Shown in pieces: positions 30,569-38,920 of a stretch of 64,000 nt of DNA. The first letter of the stretch is position 1. Each line of letters starts with the position of its first letter. The notes beneath the pieces are model-generated. The model was not told where the DNA came from. It did no database searches and worked only from the letters and a program-made list of their open reading frames with translations. This stretch comes from Dyella terrae (GTDB taxonomy: Bacteria > Pseudomonadota > Gammaproteobacteria > Xanthomonadales > Rhodanobacteraceae), in assembly GCF_004322705.1 (NCBI RefSeq), contig NZ_SIZZ01000001.1, positions 1,426,001 to 1,490,000 on the forward strand. The letters run 5' to 3'. The translations under genes and the position numbers were made by a program.

Positions 30569-31501
30569 TTACCCGCCGATCTTGTCGAGCTTCACCATCG
30601 GCAGCAGCGCATTCACCTGCGCGCGCTGCACGTAGCCGGTTTCTTCGTGCACCGCGTTGGCAGCACCACAAGCCACGCCAAGCCGCAGCGCCTGCCCAAG
30701 ATCGCCCGTGCGCACCAGCGCAACCGTCATGCCGGCGAGCAGGCAATCGCCCGAACCGACGGCATTCGCTGCTTCGCCGATATCGATCGCTGCATGCCAG
30801 GTATCGCTGCCGTCGAAGCCGACCGCCCCCAGCGCACCGAGCGTGAGGACGGGAAGCGCAATGCCCTGGCGATGAAGCTGCACGGCCACCGCAATCGCTT
30901 CGTCCAACGTCTGCACATCGCGCCCGGCGAGTTGCGAGGCTTCATCGCGATTGGGCTTGAGCAAATACGGTTGCGCTTTCGCGGCGAGGCGCAGCGTCTC
31001 ACCACTGGCATCCACCAGGCATGGCGTGCGGCGCTGGTCCACCGACTCAACCAATTGCGCATAGGTGTCCGGGTCGAAACCGCGCGGCAGACTGCCCGAC
31101 ATGACGACGGCATCACTTTCTTCGATGCATCGGCCAAGCGCATCGAGCAGCTGCTGGCGTTCGCGCACATGAAGTTCCGGGCCGGGATCGAGCACTTCGC
31201 TCATGCGACCGCTGCGTTCACGCAGCGCCAGACAACAACGCATATCGCCGGCGATCTCGACGCCGTGGAACAGCACACCCCGCTCGCTCATGCGGCGCGC
31301 AATCAGGTTGCGATGCATGCCGTCGGTCAAACCGACCAGTTGCACTGCCTCACCCAGCGCGGCGATGGTCTGTGCCACATGCACACCCTTGCCGCCGGGA
31401 TACGAGCGAACGGATGAAGCGCGCTGAACGGTACCGGGCTCAAACCGGTCCACGGTCATCAGCCGGTCGATGGCGGTGTTGAATCCCGCGACGGTGATCA
31501 T
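30569..31501 (-). CDS. PfkB-family sugar-phosphate kinase (LacC/FruK type)
   Basis: The 310-residue protein opens MITVAGFNTAIDR. It has the PGGKGVHVA motif of the 1-phosphofructokinase/tagatose-6-phosphate kinase branch, KPNRDEAS in the middle and NAVGSGDCLLAG with the catalytic Asp near the end. Beside an AgaS-type deaminase and an aldolase, the most sensible reaction is tagatose-6-phosphate to tagatose-1,6-bisphosphate. 1-phosphofructokinase or a related activity is the alternative. The ATG overlaps the stop of the upstream kinase gene (ATGA). Confidence 0.85.
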   Translation of the reverse strand: MITVAGFNTAIDRLMTVDRFEPGTVQRASSVRSYPGGKGVHVAQTIAALGEAVQLVGLTDGMHRNLIARRMSERGVLFHGVEIAGDMRCCLALRERSGRMSEVLDPGPELHVRERQQLLDALGRCIEESDAVVMSGSLPRGFDPDTYAQLVESVDQRRTPCLVDASGETLRLAAKAQPYLLKPNRDEASQLAGRDVQTLDEAIAVAVQLHRQGIALPVLTLGALGAVGFDGSDTWHAAIDIGEAANAVGSGDCLLAGMTVALVRTGDLGQALRLGVACGAANAVHEETGYVQRAQVNALLPMVKLDKIGG

Positions 31502-32433
31502 GCCATCGTCGCCATCAGTGCCAGCGCTTCGTCGACGGTCGCCTGGCGAGTGGTACCGCCCATGCCACGGGTCGAAAGGCTGCCGCAGGCGCTACCCCAG
31601 CGCATGCATTCGCGCAGGTGCTGCTTCTGCAACCATGCGTGAAGGAAGCCAGCATCGAAAGAGTCGCCCGCCCCCGTGCTGTCGACGGCATCGACCACGT
31701 AGGCTGGCATTTCCAGCAGCTGGCCGTCCTTGAGGGTGGCGCAGCCTTCGCGGCCGCGCTTCACGATGGTTGTCGTGTGCCCGTTTTCCAGCGACAGCAA
31801 GGCATCACGAAGATCCTTGCGCCCGGTGATCGACTTGAGTTCTTCTTCGTTGGGAAGAAATACATCGACATGCCAGAGTGCGTCGATCAGGTCGCGTGAC
31901 CAGCGCCGATCCGGATCGAAGCCCGGATCCAGCGACGTTGTCAGGCCTGCGATGCGCGCACGCGCGAAGAGCTCGCGACAACCGGCGCGAAGCGCTTTCT
32001 GCAAGTAATAGGACGAGACATGCAGGTGATTGGCATGGCGCAGGAGGTCACTGCCGACGTCATCCGCCGTAAGCGTTGCAATGGCCCCGGCATACGTCAC
32101 CAGCGCGCGATCGCTCGGCGTCGACAAGGACACCGTGACGCCGGTACGCAGGGAGGGATCGGGCTCCAGGGAAGTAACATCGATGCCCGCTTCGCGCATG
32201 GCATCGACGCAGTACTGCCCCCATGCATCCGCTCCGAGCTTGCCGTGGAACGACACGGGCGTACCCAAACGGGCCAGCCCCATCGCGCAAATCATCGATG
32301 AGCTGCCCGGCGTCATCAGAAAGTCGTCAGCCAGCACTTCCTGGCCAGGCACCGGCGCGGCGTGCAGACCGCGTAGCACGAGATCGACGTTGATCTCGCC
32401 AACCACCAGCACGCGCTTGCCGGCGGAGGTCAC
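31498..32433 (-). CDS. Ribokinase-like PfkB sugar kinase
   Basis: The 311-residue protein shows VVGEINVDLVLRG at the start, PGSSSMICAMGLARLG for sugar binding, VFLPNEEELKSITG, and the catalytic DSTGAGDSFDAGFLHAW. It belongs to the ribokinase branch rather than the LacC branch of the kinase encoded downstream. It could phosphorylate GalNAc, galactosamine or another released sugar at the head of the pathway, which is inference. The GTG start overlaps the stop of the isomerase gene (GTGA), and GGAG lies 6-9 bases upstream. Confidence 0.88.
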   Translation of the reverse strand: MTSAGKRVLVVGEINVDLVLRGLHAAPVPGQEVLADDFLMTPGSSSMICAMGLARLGTPVSFHGKLGADAWGQYCVDAMREAGIDVTSLEPDPSLRTGVTVSLSTPSDRALVTYAGAIATLTADDVGSDLLRHANHLHVSSYYLQKALRAGCRELFARARIAGLTTSLDPGFDPDRRWSRDLIDALWHVDVFLPNEEELKSITGRKDLRDALLSLENGHTTTIVKRGREGCATLKDGQLLEMPAYVVDAVDSTGAGDSFDAGFLHAWLQKQHLRECMRWGSACGSLSTRGMGGTTRQATVDEALALMATMA

Positions 32434-33629
32434 GCGTCGGCTCCGTGCAGGGTGAAGGTCTGCACCACGCGGGTGAGCACGCCTTCCGACGGCGCATCCG
32501 GGCGATCGCCAAGCTGCAGGCAACGGAACAACGCAAGCAACTGCCCGGTGACCACGCCCGCCAGAAGCACCGGCACGTCGCCACCGTGGATGTCACCCAG
32601 TTCGATCGCCGCATCGCCCGCCACCAGCGCATCGGCCGGAATGCGCTCGCCAATGACCAGCCGTCCCATGCCGAGCTGCTTGCGTGCCAGCTCGCGCAGC
32701 AGATCCAGCTCATAGCCACGCACATCGGCATCCGACGACAGCACGCCGACGATCAAGGTGGTGGGACGGATGCTCGACATCGGGCCATGGCGCAAACCGA
32801 GGTAGGTTTCGGCCATGGTGATGACCTTGCCGCCGGTCATCTCCACCATCTTCAGCGCGACTTCGTGCGCCTCGCCGATGCCACCGCCGCTGCCCAGATA
32901 CACCGCCGCTTCGACATCGCGTTGTGCCATCGCCGCGAGGGTGTCCGCTTGCTGCTCGAAGATGCGCTCCACGGAGGCGGCGAGCGCATCGATGGCCGCA
33001 AGCGATACTTCCTGCGACGTGCCGATCAGCAGGCCGGTGCAGGCCACCAGCAGGTTCGTGAAGCTGCTGGTCATCACCAGGCTTCGATCGTTGGTGCGGT
33101 CGTCGAGCACCACCACGGCCACGCGCGGATCGTGGTTGTAGCGCGTGGCGAGCTTGCCCTTCGCATTGCAGGTGATCACCAGATGACGCCAGTCCGGCGC
33201 GTCCGCGAGCAGGCGATCAACGACGCCGCAGCTTTCGGGGCTGTCGCCTGAGCGGGCCAGCGACACGAGCAGGCCCGGGCCCGGCGGCAGCACCGAAGAG
33301 GCATGGGTCAGCAGGGTGCCGGCGGCGATGGCCTGCGTCGCGATACCGGTGCCCTGGCGCACGGCGGGGGCAGCGCACTCGCCGATGTACATCGAGCTGC
33401 CGGAACCGGTGAAGACGATATGCGCGGGACGGGGCGTCAGGGCCCGTGCCAGCGTCTCGCGCGTGGCCGGGTCACGCAGCAAGGCGGCCGTGGCGCGCCA
33501 GGTCGACGGCTGCTGGAGGATCTCCCGCAAGGTGTCGGCATAACCCGCTTCGGCCTGCTGCTGCGGGGAGGCCGCGCGCAAGGCAGACAGGGTCATTTCC
33601 GCTTTCGAATTCTTTTCAAGTATTGACAT
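32430..33629 (-). CDS. agaS: AgaS-type isomerase/deaminase with two SIS domains
   Basis: The protein of about 399 residues has two SIS domains: VFTGSGSSMYIG and SLARSGDSPES in the first, YLGSGGGIGEAHEVALKMVE and LRHGPMS in the second. It closely resembles E. coli AgaS, including the VLTRVVQ-type ending. AgaS converts galactosamine-6-phosphate to tagatose-6-phosphate plus ammonia. It heads a minus-strand operon with two kinases. The start is uncertain: ATG at 33629, or ATG at 33596, which would leave a TTTCGAA operator copy in the leader. Confidence 0.85.
   Translation of the reverse strand: MSILEKNSKAEMTLSALRAASPQQQAEAGYADTLREILQQPSTWRATAALLRDPATRETLARALTPRPAHIVFTGSGSSMYIGECAAPAVRQGTGIATQAIAAGTLLTHASSVLPPGPGLLVSLARSGDSPESCGVVDRLLADAPDWRHLVITCNAKGKLATRYNHDPRVAVVVLDDRTNDRSLVMTSSFTNLLVACTGLLIGTSQEVSLAAIDALAASVERIFEQQADTLAAMAQRDVEAAVYLGSGGGIGEAHEVALKMVEMTGGKVITMAETYLGLRHGPMSSIRPTTLIVGVLSSDADVRGYELDLLRELARKQLGMGRLVIGERIPADALVAGDAAIELGDIHGGDVPVLLAGVVTGQLLALFRCLQLGDRPDAPSEGVLTRVVQTFTLHGADA
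33602..33617 (-). promoter_or_regulatory. Single TTTCGAA operator-like copy near the agaS start
   Basis: CTTTCGAATTCTTTTC is one copy of the motif repeated at 33708-33740 and 36731-36763. It is probably bound by the DeoR-family regulator encoded at 35878. Confidence 0.45.
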
Positions 33630-33651
33630 TTGGCCCGATTCGCTCGAATGT
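33623..33651 (+). promoter_or_regulatory. Candidate promoter of the aldolase operon
   Basis: A consensus TTGACA (33623-33628) is followed after 17 bp by GAATGT (33646-33651). The start point would fall near 33658, so the operator repeats downstream would block early elongation or initiation. Confidence 0.45.
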
Positions 33652-33686
33652 GAAACCGTTCGGTCACGAAACCCAAGGTATTCGAA

Positions 33687-34604
33687 ATGAATCTGCCGTT
33701 GCAACCCCTTTCGAAAGCTTCCGAAAAGTTTTCGAAACTGTCGCTTTCGATTGGTAAGCGCGCCCGCCTGTGGCGCCTGCTCTACGGCCACGGGCCGCGC
33801 AATGGCAGCCTCCTGGTGCTGCCGCTGGACCAGGGCCTGGAGCACGGCCCCACCGATTTCTTCCCCAACCCGCCGGCCGTGGATCCCGACTATCAGTTCC
33901 GGCTGGCGGTGGAAGGCAACTTCTCCGCCATCGCCCTGGGGGTGGGCCTCGCCGAGAAGTACATGGCTGACTACGCCGGCCAGGTCCCGCTGATTCTCAA
34001 GCTCAACGGCAAGACCAATATCCCCAGCGACGCTGAAGCGACTTCACCACTTTTCGCTTCGGTGGAGGACGCCGTGCGCCTGGGTGCCGACGCCGTGGGC
34101 TACACCCTGTACGTAGGTTCACCGCGCCAACACGATGAGATTCGCCAGTTCGAAAAAGTGCGCCAGGACTGCGAGCGCTACGGCATGCCCCTGGTGATGT
34201 GGTCCTACCCGCGCGGCGAGGCGATCGAGGCCAAGGGCGGGAAGAACAGCCTGTTCGCGCAGGACTATGCCGCGCGCGTCGCACTGGAAATGGGTGCCGA
34301 CATCGTCAAGCTGCATGAGCCGAACGACAGCCGCGACAAGGCGCCAGCACCCTACAACACGCTCGACGAAGATGCCGCCACGCGCAGCGCGCGCGTCGTC
34401 CGCTCGGCGGGCCGCACGATGGTGCTTTTCTCCGGTGGCGAAAAGAACGACGACGACGCGGCCGTGCTGCGCAAGGTCGAGTTCTACATGCAGTCCGGCG
34501 CACAAGGCGTGATGTTCGGCCGCAACATGTGGCTGCGCCCGCTCGACCAGGCCGTCGCTCTGGTGCACGAAGTGCACAAGATCATGGCCCGCTACCCGCG
34601 TTGA
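33687..34604 (+). CDS. Class I fructose/tagatose-bisphosphate aldolase (FbaB/DhnA type)
   Basis: The 305-residue protein has the DhnA-type barrel with LVLPLDQGLEHGP, LILKLNGKTN, VMWSYPRGE, ADIVKLHEP (Schiff-base Lys) and GGVMFGRN-like phosphate binding (GAQGVMFGRNMW). It cleaves fructose- or tagatose-1,6-bisphosphate into triose phosphates, the last step expected after AgaS and the LacC-type kinase. It is transcribed divergently from agaS. The first 20 codons hold TTTCGAAA repeats, so its N-terminus may be constrained by an operator. AAGG lies 9 bases before the ATG. Confidence 0.88.
   Translation: MNLPLQPLSKASEKFSKLSLSIGKRARLWRLLYGHGPRNGSLLVLPLDQGLEHGPTDFFPNPPAVDPDYQFRLAVEGNFSAIALGVGLAEKYMADYAGQVPLILKLNGKTNIPSDAEATSPLFASVEDAVRLGADAVGYTLYVGSPRQHDEIRQFEKVRQDCERYGMPLVMWSYPRGEAIEAKGGKNSLFAQDYAARVALEMGADIVKLHEPNDSRDKAPAPYNTLDEDAATRSARVVRSAGRTMVLFSGGEKNDDDAAVLRKVEFYMQSGAQGVMFGRNMWLRPLDQAVALVHEVHKIMARYPR
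33708..33740 (+). promoter_or_regulatory. Three tandem TTTCGAAA-type sites inside the aldolase 5' end
   Basis: TTTCGAAAGC, TTCCGAAAAGT and TTTCGAAACTG follow each other with a 10-11 bp period, at codons 8-18 of the aldolase gene. The same array occurs at 36731. It is a probable operator for the DeoR-family regulator encoded at 35878. Confidence 0.6.
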
Positions 34605-34612
34605 TCCCCGTT

Positions 34613-34644
34613 GCCCGGCGCAGGCATCGCAACCTGCGCCGGGC
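34613..34644 (+). terminator. Hairpin between the aldolase and amidohydrolase genes
   Basis: A perfect 12-bp stem (GCCCGGCGCAGG / CCTGCGCCGGGC) with an 8-base loop, followed by CTTCTTG. It is probably a partial terminator or a processing/stabilising element inside the operon. Confidence 0.6.
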
Positions 34645-34663
34645 CTTCTTGCCGAGTCGACCG

Positions 34664-35875
34664 ATGACCAAACCATCCTGCCTGTGCTGCGCGCCACCCA
34701 CCGGCCAGGGCACCGTGCGCATCGAGAGCAGCAAGAACCAGCTGAGCACGGCGCACGACCCGTCGTCCGACACGTTGCGCCTGCGCGACTTCAAACCGCG
34801 CAGCATGCTGCACGTCAAGCAGACCCGCATCGAGCGCCCGCGCTTCCCGGTGATCGACATGCACACGCATCTGACGTGGACGACCAACGTCCGCAACGGC
34901 GTGTCGATCGGCGAGGAGATTACCGTTTTCGCGCAGCCGGAAGACCTGCTGCCGGTGATGGACCGCAAGGGCATCCGCACGGTAGTCAACCTCACCGGCG
35001 GCAACGGTGCCGGCCTCGAGCAGGCCATTCGCACGTTCGACCATGCCGCGCCGGGACGCTTCGTCACGCTGACCGAGCCCTCCTTCGCCTGGTTCGATCA
35101 ACCCGATTATTCACAGCGTCAGGCCGACGCTATCGCGCAAGCCCACCACGTCGGCGCGCGCGGCCTGAAACTGCTCAAGACCCTTGGCCTGTACCTGCGC
35201 GAGAACATCGACAGCGGCCCGCTGGTCGCCGTCGACGACCCGCGCTTCGATGCCATGTGGGAGACCTGCGCCTCGCATGACATGCCGGTGTTTCTCCACG
35301 TCTCCGACCCGGAAGCCTTCTTCCTGCCGACCGACGAGAACAACGAGCGCTACGAGGAACTGAGCCAGCACCCGGACTGGTCGTTCTACGGCCCTGAGTT
35401 CCCGAGCAACGCCGACATCATCGCCGCGCGCGATCGCATGATCGCCCGGCATCCGAAAACCACCTTCGCCCTGATGCACGTCGGGAACGGCGCGGAGAAC
35501 CTGGACGCGGTCGCCGCCTGCCTGGATCGCTTCCCCAATACCGTCGTCGACATCAGCGCGCGCATCGGCGAACTGGGCCGCCAGCCGCGCACCGCGCGTC
35601 GCTTCTTCGATCGTTACCAGGACCGCATCCTGTTCGGCACCGATGCCGTGCCGGCGCCGTTTGGCAATGACGTGCCGCAGCAGCTGTTCGGGGACGCGCT
35701 CTACGAGATCTACTACCGTTTCCTGGAAACGGACGACGAGTACTTTGACTACGCGCCGGCGGACGTACCGCCGCAGGGTCGCTGGGCCATCTATGGGCTG
35801 GACCTGCCAGACGCTATTCTGCGCAAGGTATACCATGACAACGCTGCCCGACTCCTGCGCCTGCCGAGCCTGTGA
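34664..35875 (+). CDS. Amidohydrolase-2 family metal-dependent hydrolase
   Basis: The 403-residue protein has a short N-terminal region with a Cys pair (CLCC), then the amidohydrolase-2 barrel: FPVIDMHTHL (metal ligands), VFLHVSDPEAF, FALMHVGNG and RILFGTDAVP (catalytic/metal Asp). Members hydrolyse lactones or decarboxylate aromatic acids, so the substrate cannot be read from sequence. In this locus it might act on a sugar lactone or an N-acetyl group, but it is not of the NagA/AgaA deacetylase type by motif. It ends 2 bases before the DeoR-family start. Confidence 0.82.
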   Translation: MTKPSCLCCAPPTGQGTVRIESSKNQLSTAHDPSSDTLRLRDFKPRSMLHVKQTRIERPRFPVIDMHTHLTWTTNVRNGVSIGEEITVFAQPEDLLPVMDRKGIRTVVNLTGGNGAGLEQAIRTFDHAAPGRFVTLTEPSFAWFDQPDYSQRQADAIAQAHHVGARGLKLLKTLGLYLRENIDSGPLVAVDDPRFDAMWETCASHDMPVFLHVSDPEAFFLPTDENNERYEELSQHPDWSFYGPEFPSNADIIAARDRMIARHPKTTFALMHVGNGAENLDAVAACLDRFPNTVVDISARIGELGRQPRTARRFFDRYQDRILFGTDAVPAPFGNDVPQQLFGDALYEIYYRFLETDDEYFDYAPADVPPQGRWAIYGLDLPDAILRKVYHDNAARLLRLPSL

Positions 35876-35877
35876 CC

Positions 35878-36684
35878 ATGAGTGAATCCCAAGCCAGCCT
35901 ACCCTCCCGTCGCCTGCTCGTGGAAGAGCGTCGGCGGCTGATCGTCGAGTACGTCGAGGACCAGGGCCGAGCCACGGTGGACGAGCTGGCGAACCGCTTC
36001 GGCACCTCCACCGTCACCATCCGCAACGATCTTGAGGCGCTGGCGCGCAACTCGGCCATCGCACGCTCGCATGGCGGCGCCCTGCCCGCCACGCCGCCGA
36101 CTTCGCACGACACGCCGCTCAACATCAAGGAAACGCGCCATCACGCGCAGAAGCTGCGCATCGGCCAGGCGGCCGCGCGGCTGATCCAGGATGGCGAAAC
36201 CGTCATCCTCGACTCGGGCTCCACGACCGTGGAGATCGCGCGACAGATCCGCCAGATGAAGTTCGACTCGCTCACCGTTATTACCAATGCGCTGAACATT
36301 GCGCTGGAGCTGTCGGGCTTGCCGCATATCCGCGTGATGATGCTGGGCGGCCTGCTGCGCGAAACGTCGTACTCACTGGTGGGCCCGGATGCGGAACAGG
36401 CGCTGGCGAAGCTCTCCGCGGACAAGTTGTTCCTCGGCGTTGACGGACTGGATCCGGTGGTCGGCGTCACGACGCCCGATCCGCTGGAAGCCTCGTTGAA
36501 TGCACTGATGATCCGCGTGTCGCGCGAAACGATTGCCGTCTTCGATGCGAGCAAGCTGGGACAGCGCAGCTTGTCCGTCATCACGCCTGTGCAGCAACTG
36601 CACAAGGCGATTACTGACAATAGTGCGGACGCCAAAACGGTCGATGCGCTGCGCAATGCGGGCGTCGACATCACACTGGTCTGA
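35878..36684 (+). CDS. DeoR-family transcriptional regulator (AgaR-like)
   Basis: The 268-residue protein has an N-terminal winged helix (RLIVEYVEDQGRATVDELANRF, then STVTIRNDLEAL) and a DeoR sugar-phosphate sensing domain (DSGSTTVEIARQI, VITNALNIALEL, DKLFLGVDGLD). It likely represses the surrounding glycan-use genes until a phosphorylated intermediate such as a tagatose or galactosamine phosphate appears. ATG 35878 with GAG 9 bases upstream is preferred to a GTG at 35872 that overlaps the previous stop. Confidence 0.88.
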   Translation: MSESQASLPSRRLLVEERRRLIVEYVEDQGRATVDELANRFGTSTVTIRNDLEALARNSAIARSHGGALPATPPTSHDTPLNIKETRHHAQKLRIGQAAARLIQDGETVILDSGSTTVEIARQIRQMKFDSLTVITNALNIALELSGLPHIRVMMLGGLLRETSYSLVGPDAEQALAKLSADKLFLGVDGLDPVVGVTTPDPLEASLNALMIRVSRETIAVFDASKLGQRSLSVITPVQQLHKAITDNSADAKTVDALRNAGVDITLV

Positions 36685-36730
36685 GTCGCCTGGCGTGGCC
36701 TCCACGCGCACTTCTCACTTTTGATTTTCA

Positions 36731-36763
36731 TTTCGAAAGTTTTCGAAAGTATCATCGAAAACA
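36731..36763. promoter_or_regulatory. Tandem TTTCGAAAGT operator array after the DeoR-family gene
   Basis: TTTCGAAAGT occurs twice head to tail (36731-36750), followed by a weaker ATCATCGAAAAC copy. It lies in the 210-bp gap before the DUF3472-like gene and matches the array at 33708-33740. Confidence 0.65.
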
Positions 36764-36894
36764 ATTGCAAGCTTCATTGATTTCGATATCCTCCGTTTAC
36801 CGGCCACGCGTGGGGAAACGCTGACCGGCGCGCGCTCGTCGCTCCGACCGGCGCCTCGCCCCTTCGCAGTACCCACCGTCACGCGGGAGGAGTC

Positions 36895-38160
36895 ATGCGT
36901 CATCACGCACTTCGTGTTCTTGCACTTGCCACGCTGCTTGCCAGCGGTTGCGCCACCGCGCAATCCGTTACCACCGTTCCCCTGGGCGGCAACGCCTTCA
37001 TCACTCAGACGTCGAAGGCCCAGGACGAAGTCATTTCCGACACGGGCCTGCACAACTGGGATTCCAGCAAAGCCGTCGTCAGCGTGTACTTCGACGTACA
37101 GCAAGCGGGCACGCTCGATGTGTCATTGGTCGGCGCGCTCAATGGCGCCAGCCACAGCAAAGTGCAGGTCTCGGTCGGCCGGCAGTCGTACCTGGTCGAC
37201 TTGTCGAGTACCGGTGCGCCGGTCACGCCGGTGGGCAGCTTTACCATCGACAAGCCCGGCTACGTAAAGGTCGACCTGCAGGGCATCCAGACGGATGGCG
37301 GCTACTTCGGCGATATCACCGATCTTCAGATCGGCGGCTCCGCCACGCAGGCCGGCACCACCTTCGCCAACGACCCGGACAACTTCTACTGGTCACGCCG
37401 CGGCCCCTCCGTGCACCTTGGCTTCAACGTGCCGGCAAACACGGAATACTTCTACAGCGAAGTGACGGTACCGAAGGGCCAGGACCCGATCGGTTCGTAC
37501 TACATGGCGAATGGCTTCAGCACCGGCTACTTCGGCATGCAGGTGAACTCGGCGACGGAGCGCTGGGTCCTGTTCTCGGTGTGGGATGCGCCCGACGCAT
37601 CCACGACACTCGTGCGCCAGGGCCCGGATGTGATCGTCAACGGCTTCGGTGGCGAAGGCACGGGTGGCCAGAGCCATCTCATTTTCCCGTGGAAGGCCGG
37701 CGAGACCTACCGTTTCCTTACCCGCGCCCAGCCCGATGGCCAGGGCAATACGTTGTTCTCTGCGTGGTTCGGCACCGAACGCGGCAAAAGCGGCAAGGGC
37801 AAGGACTGGCACTTCATCGCAACGTGGAAATACCCCAATACAGCCACGTATATGCGCGGCGTCTATTCGTTCCTGGAATCCTTCGATCCGGACCGCGGCT
37901 ACATCGGTCGCGAGGGCCGCTTCGCCAATCAATGGGCTGTCAGCAACACCGGCCAATGGACCGAAGTGACTTCGGCCTGGTACGACGTCGATCCCACCGG
38001 CCTCAACCGCCAGCGCCTCGATTTTGCCGGCGGCAGCAAGGACGGTCAGTTCTACCTGCGCAATGACGGCTTCTTCAGCCAGTCGGTGTCATCCGGCCAG
38101 ACCTTCACGCGTCCGGCATCCGGCAAGCAGCCGGACGTGGATCTGGGCAACCTGCCGTAG
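36895..38160 (+). CDS. Secreted DUF5077/DUF3472-like protein
   Basis: The 421-residue protein has a signal peptide ending near ATAQ. An N-terminal beta-rich domain (GNAFITQTSKAQDEVISD) resembles DUF5077, and the long C-terminal domain has the DUF3472 look: YSEVTVPKGQDPIGSYYMANGF, GYFGMQVNS, and a Trp/Tyr-rich ending. Such proteins occur near glycosidases and probably bind or cleave glycans, though no activity is established from this sequence. Its leader contains the tandem TTTCGAAA array, so it is probably co-regulated with the aldolase and agaS operons. GGGAGGAG lies just before the ATG. Confidence 0.75.
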   Translation: MRHHALRVLALATLLASGCATAQSVTTVPLGGNAFITQTSKAQDEVISDTGLHNWDSSKAVVSVYFDVQQAGTLDVSLVGALNGASHSKVQVSVGRQSYLVDLSSTGAPVTPVGSFTIDKPGYVKVDLQGIQTDGGYFGDITDLQIGGSATQAGTTFANDPDNFYWSRRGPSVHLGFNVPANTEYFYSEVTVPKGQDPIGSYYMANGFSTGYFGMQVNSATERWVLFSVWDAPDASTTLVRQGPDVIVNGFGGEGTGGQSHLIFPWKAGETYRFLTRAQPDGQGNTLFSAWFGTERGKSGKGKDWHFIATWKYPNTATYMRGVYSFLESFDPDRGYIGREGRFANQWAVSNTGQWTEVTSAWYDVDPTGLNRQRLDFAGGSKDGQFYLRNDGFFSQSVSSGQTFTRPASGKQPDVDLGNLP

Positions 38161-38166
38161 CGGATC

Positions 38167-38193
38167 GGGCGCCGGGTTTCACGCCCGGCGCCC
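38167..38193. terminator. Terminator hairpin between convergent genes
   Basis: A perfect 10-bp stem (GGGCGCCGGG / CCCGGCGCCC) with a 7-base loop, placed between the DUF3472-like gene and the convergent methyltransferase gene. Confidence 0.75.
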
Positions 38194-38197
38194 TTCC

Positions 38198-38809
38198 TCA
38201 GCCTGCCGCCACCTGCGCACGCTCCAGCGCGGCGACGTGACGCTCCAGCCGCGGCCCGAGGTAACAGTGCGATCCGCAGGACAGCAAACCGACCTTGCTG
38301 AATTCGCGCAGGTACCACGATGGTGAACGCGAACAGAAACCCTGCCGATCACCGTCCACGTCGTCTTTCGTGGTGAAGACTTCAAGGAAAGCGATGCCCT
38401 CGAGCATCTCCCCGATGCCCTCCAGGCCGGCACGAATTTCCGCTGGCTTGAGGTAATGCAGCACGTCGGTGCAAACGATCAGATCGAACCGACGATCAAA
38501 ACGCAGCTGCGCCAGCTGCCCGAACCGCGCCAGCCCGATGTTACGACTGCGCCCGAAACGCGACACGACGTACTCACTCGCATCGAGCCCGCGATAGTGG
38601 ATATCCGGGCGCAAGGCGCGCAGCGGCGCACGCCATACGCCTTCGCCGCAACCCACGTCCAGAACACTGCGAATGGGGCGCGCGAGGTAGTACTCCGCCT
38701 GTGCCACGACCATGGCCACCTTGCGGCGCAGCTCGGCTGGCGAGGCCACCGCGTGATCGGGATGTCGATACCACTTGTCGAAATACGCGCGGTCGTAGGC
38801 CTTGCTCAT
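38198..38809 (-). CDS. SAM-dependent methyltransferase
   Basis: The 203-residue class I methyltransferase has the SAM loop SVLDVGCGEGVWRAPL, acidic residue YRGLDASEY and the post-motif FDLIVCTDVLHYL. The ending contains two close cysteines around CGSHCYLGP. The target is unknown. GGAGCGACTTC precedes the ATG. It is divergent from the small acidic gene at 38921. Confidence 0.85.
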   Translation of the reverse strand: MSKAYDRAYFDKWYRHPDHAVASPAELRRKVAMVVAQAEYYLARPIRSVLDVGCGEGVWRAPLRALRPDIHYRGLDASEYVVSRFGRSRNIGLARFGQLAQLRFDRRFDLIVCTDVLHYLKPAEIRAGLEGIGEMLEGIAFLEVFTTKDDVDGDRQGFCSRSPSWYLREFSKVGLLSCGSHCYLGPRLERHVAALERAQVAAG

Positions 38810-38920
38810 GAAGTCGCTCCGGCATGCAGGCGCGCAGTGTACCGCGCTAACGCATGCATCACTGGATGCACACACTGGCCATCCCACCATGACCCCGTCC
38901 ATCCGCCCGCGAGGTTTGCC

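Noticed and set aside
34664-35875. Amidohydrolase as the missing N-acetylgalactosamine-6-phosphate deacetylase
   Set aside because: Its motifs are of the amidohydrolase-2 (lactonase/decarboxylase) branch rather than NagA/AgaA, so the role was not assigned.
36895-38160. Lipoprotein assignment for the DUF3472-like protein
   Set aside because: The Cys is preceded by LASG, with Ala at the usual Leu position, while a normal cleavage site ATAQ follows four residues later; an ordinary signal peptide is more likely.
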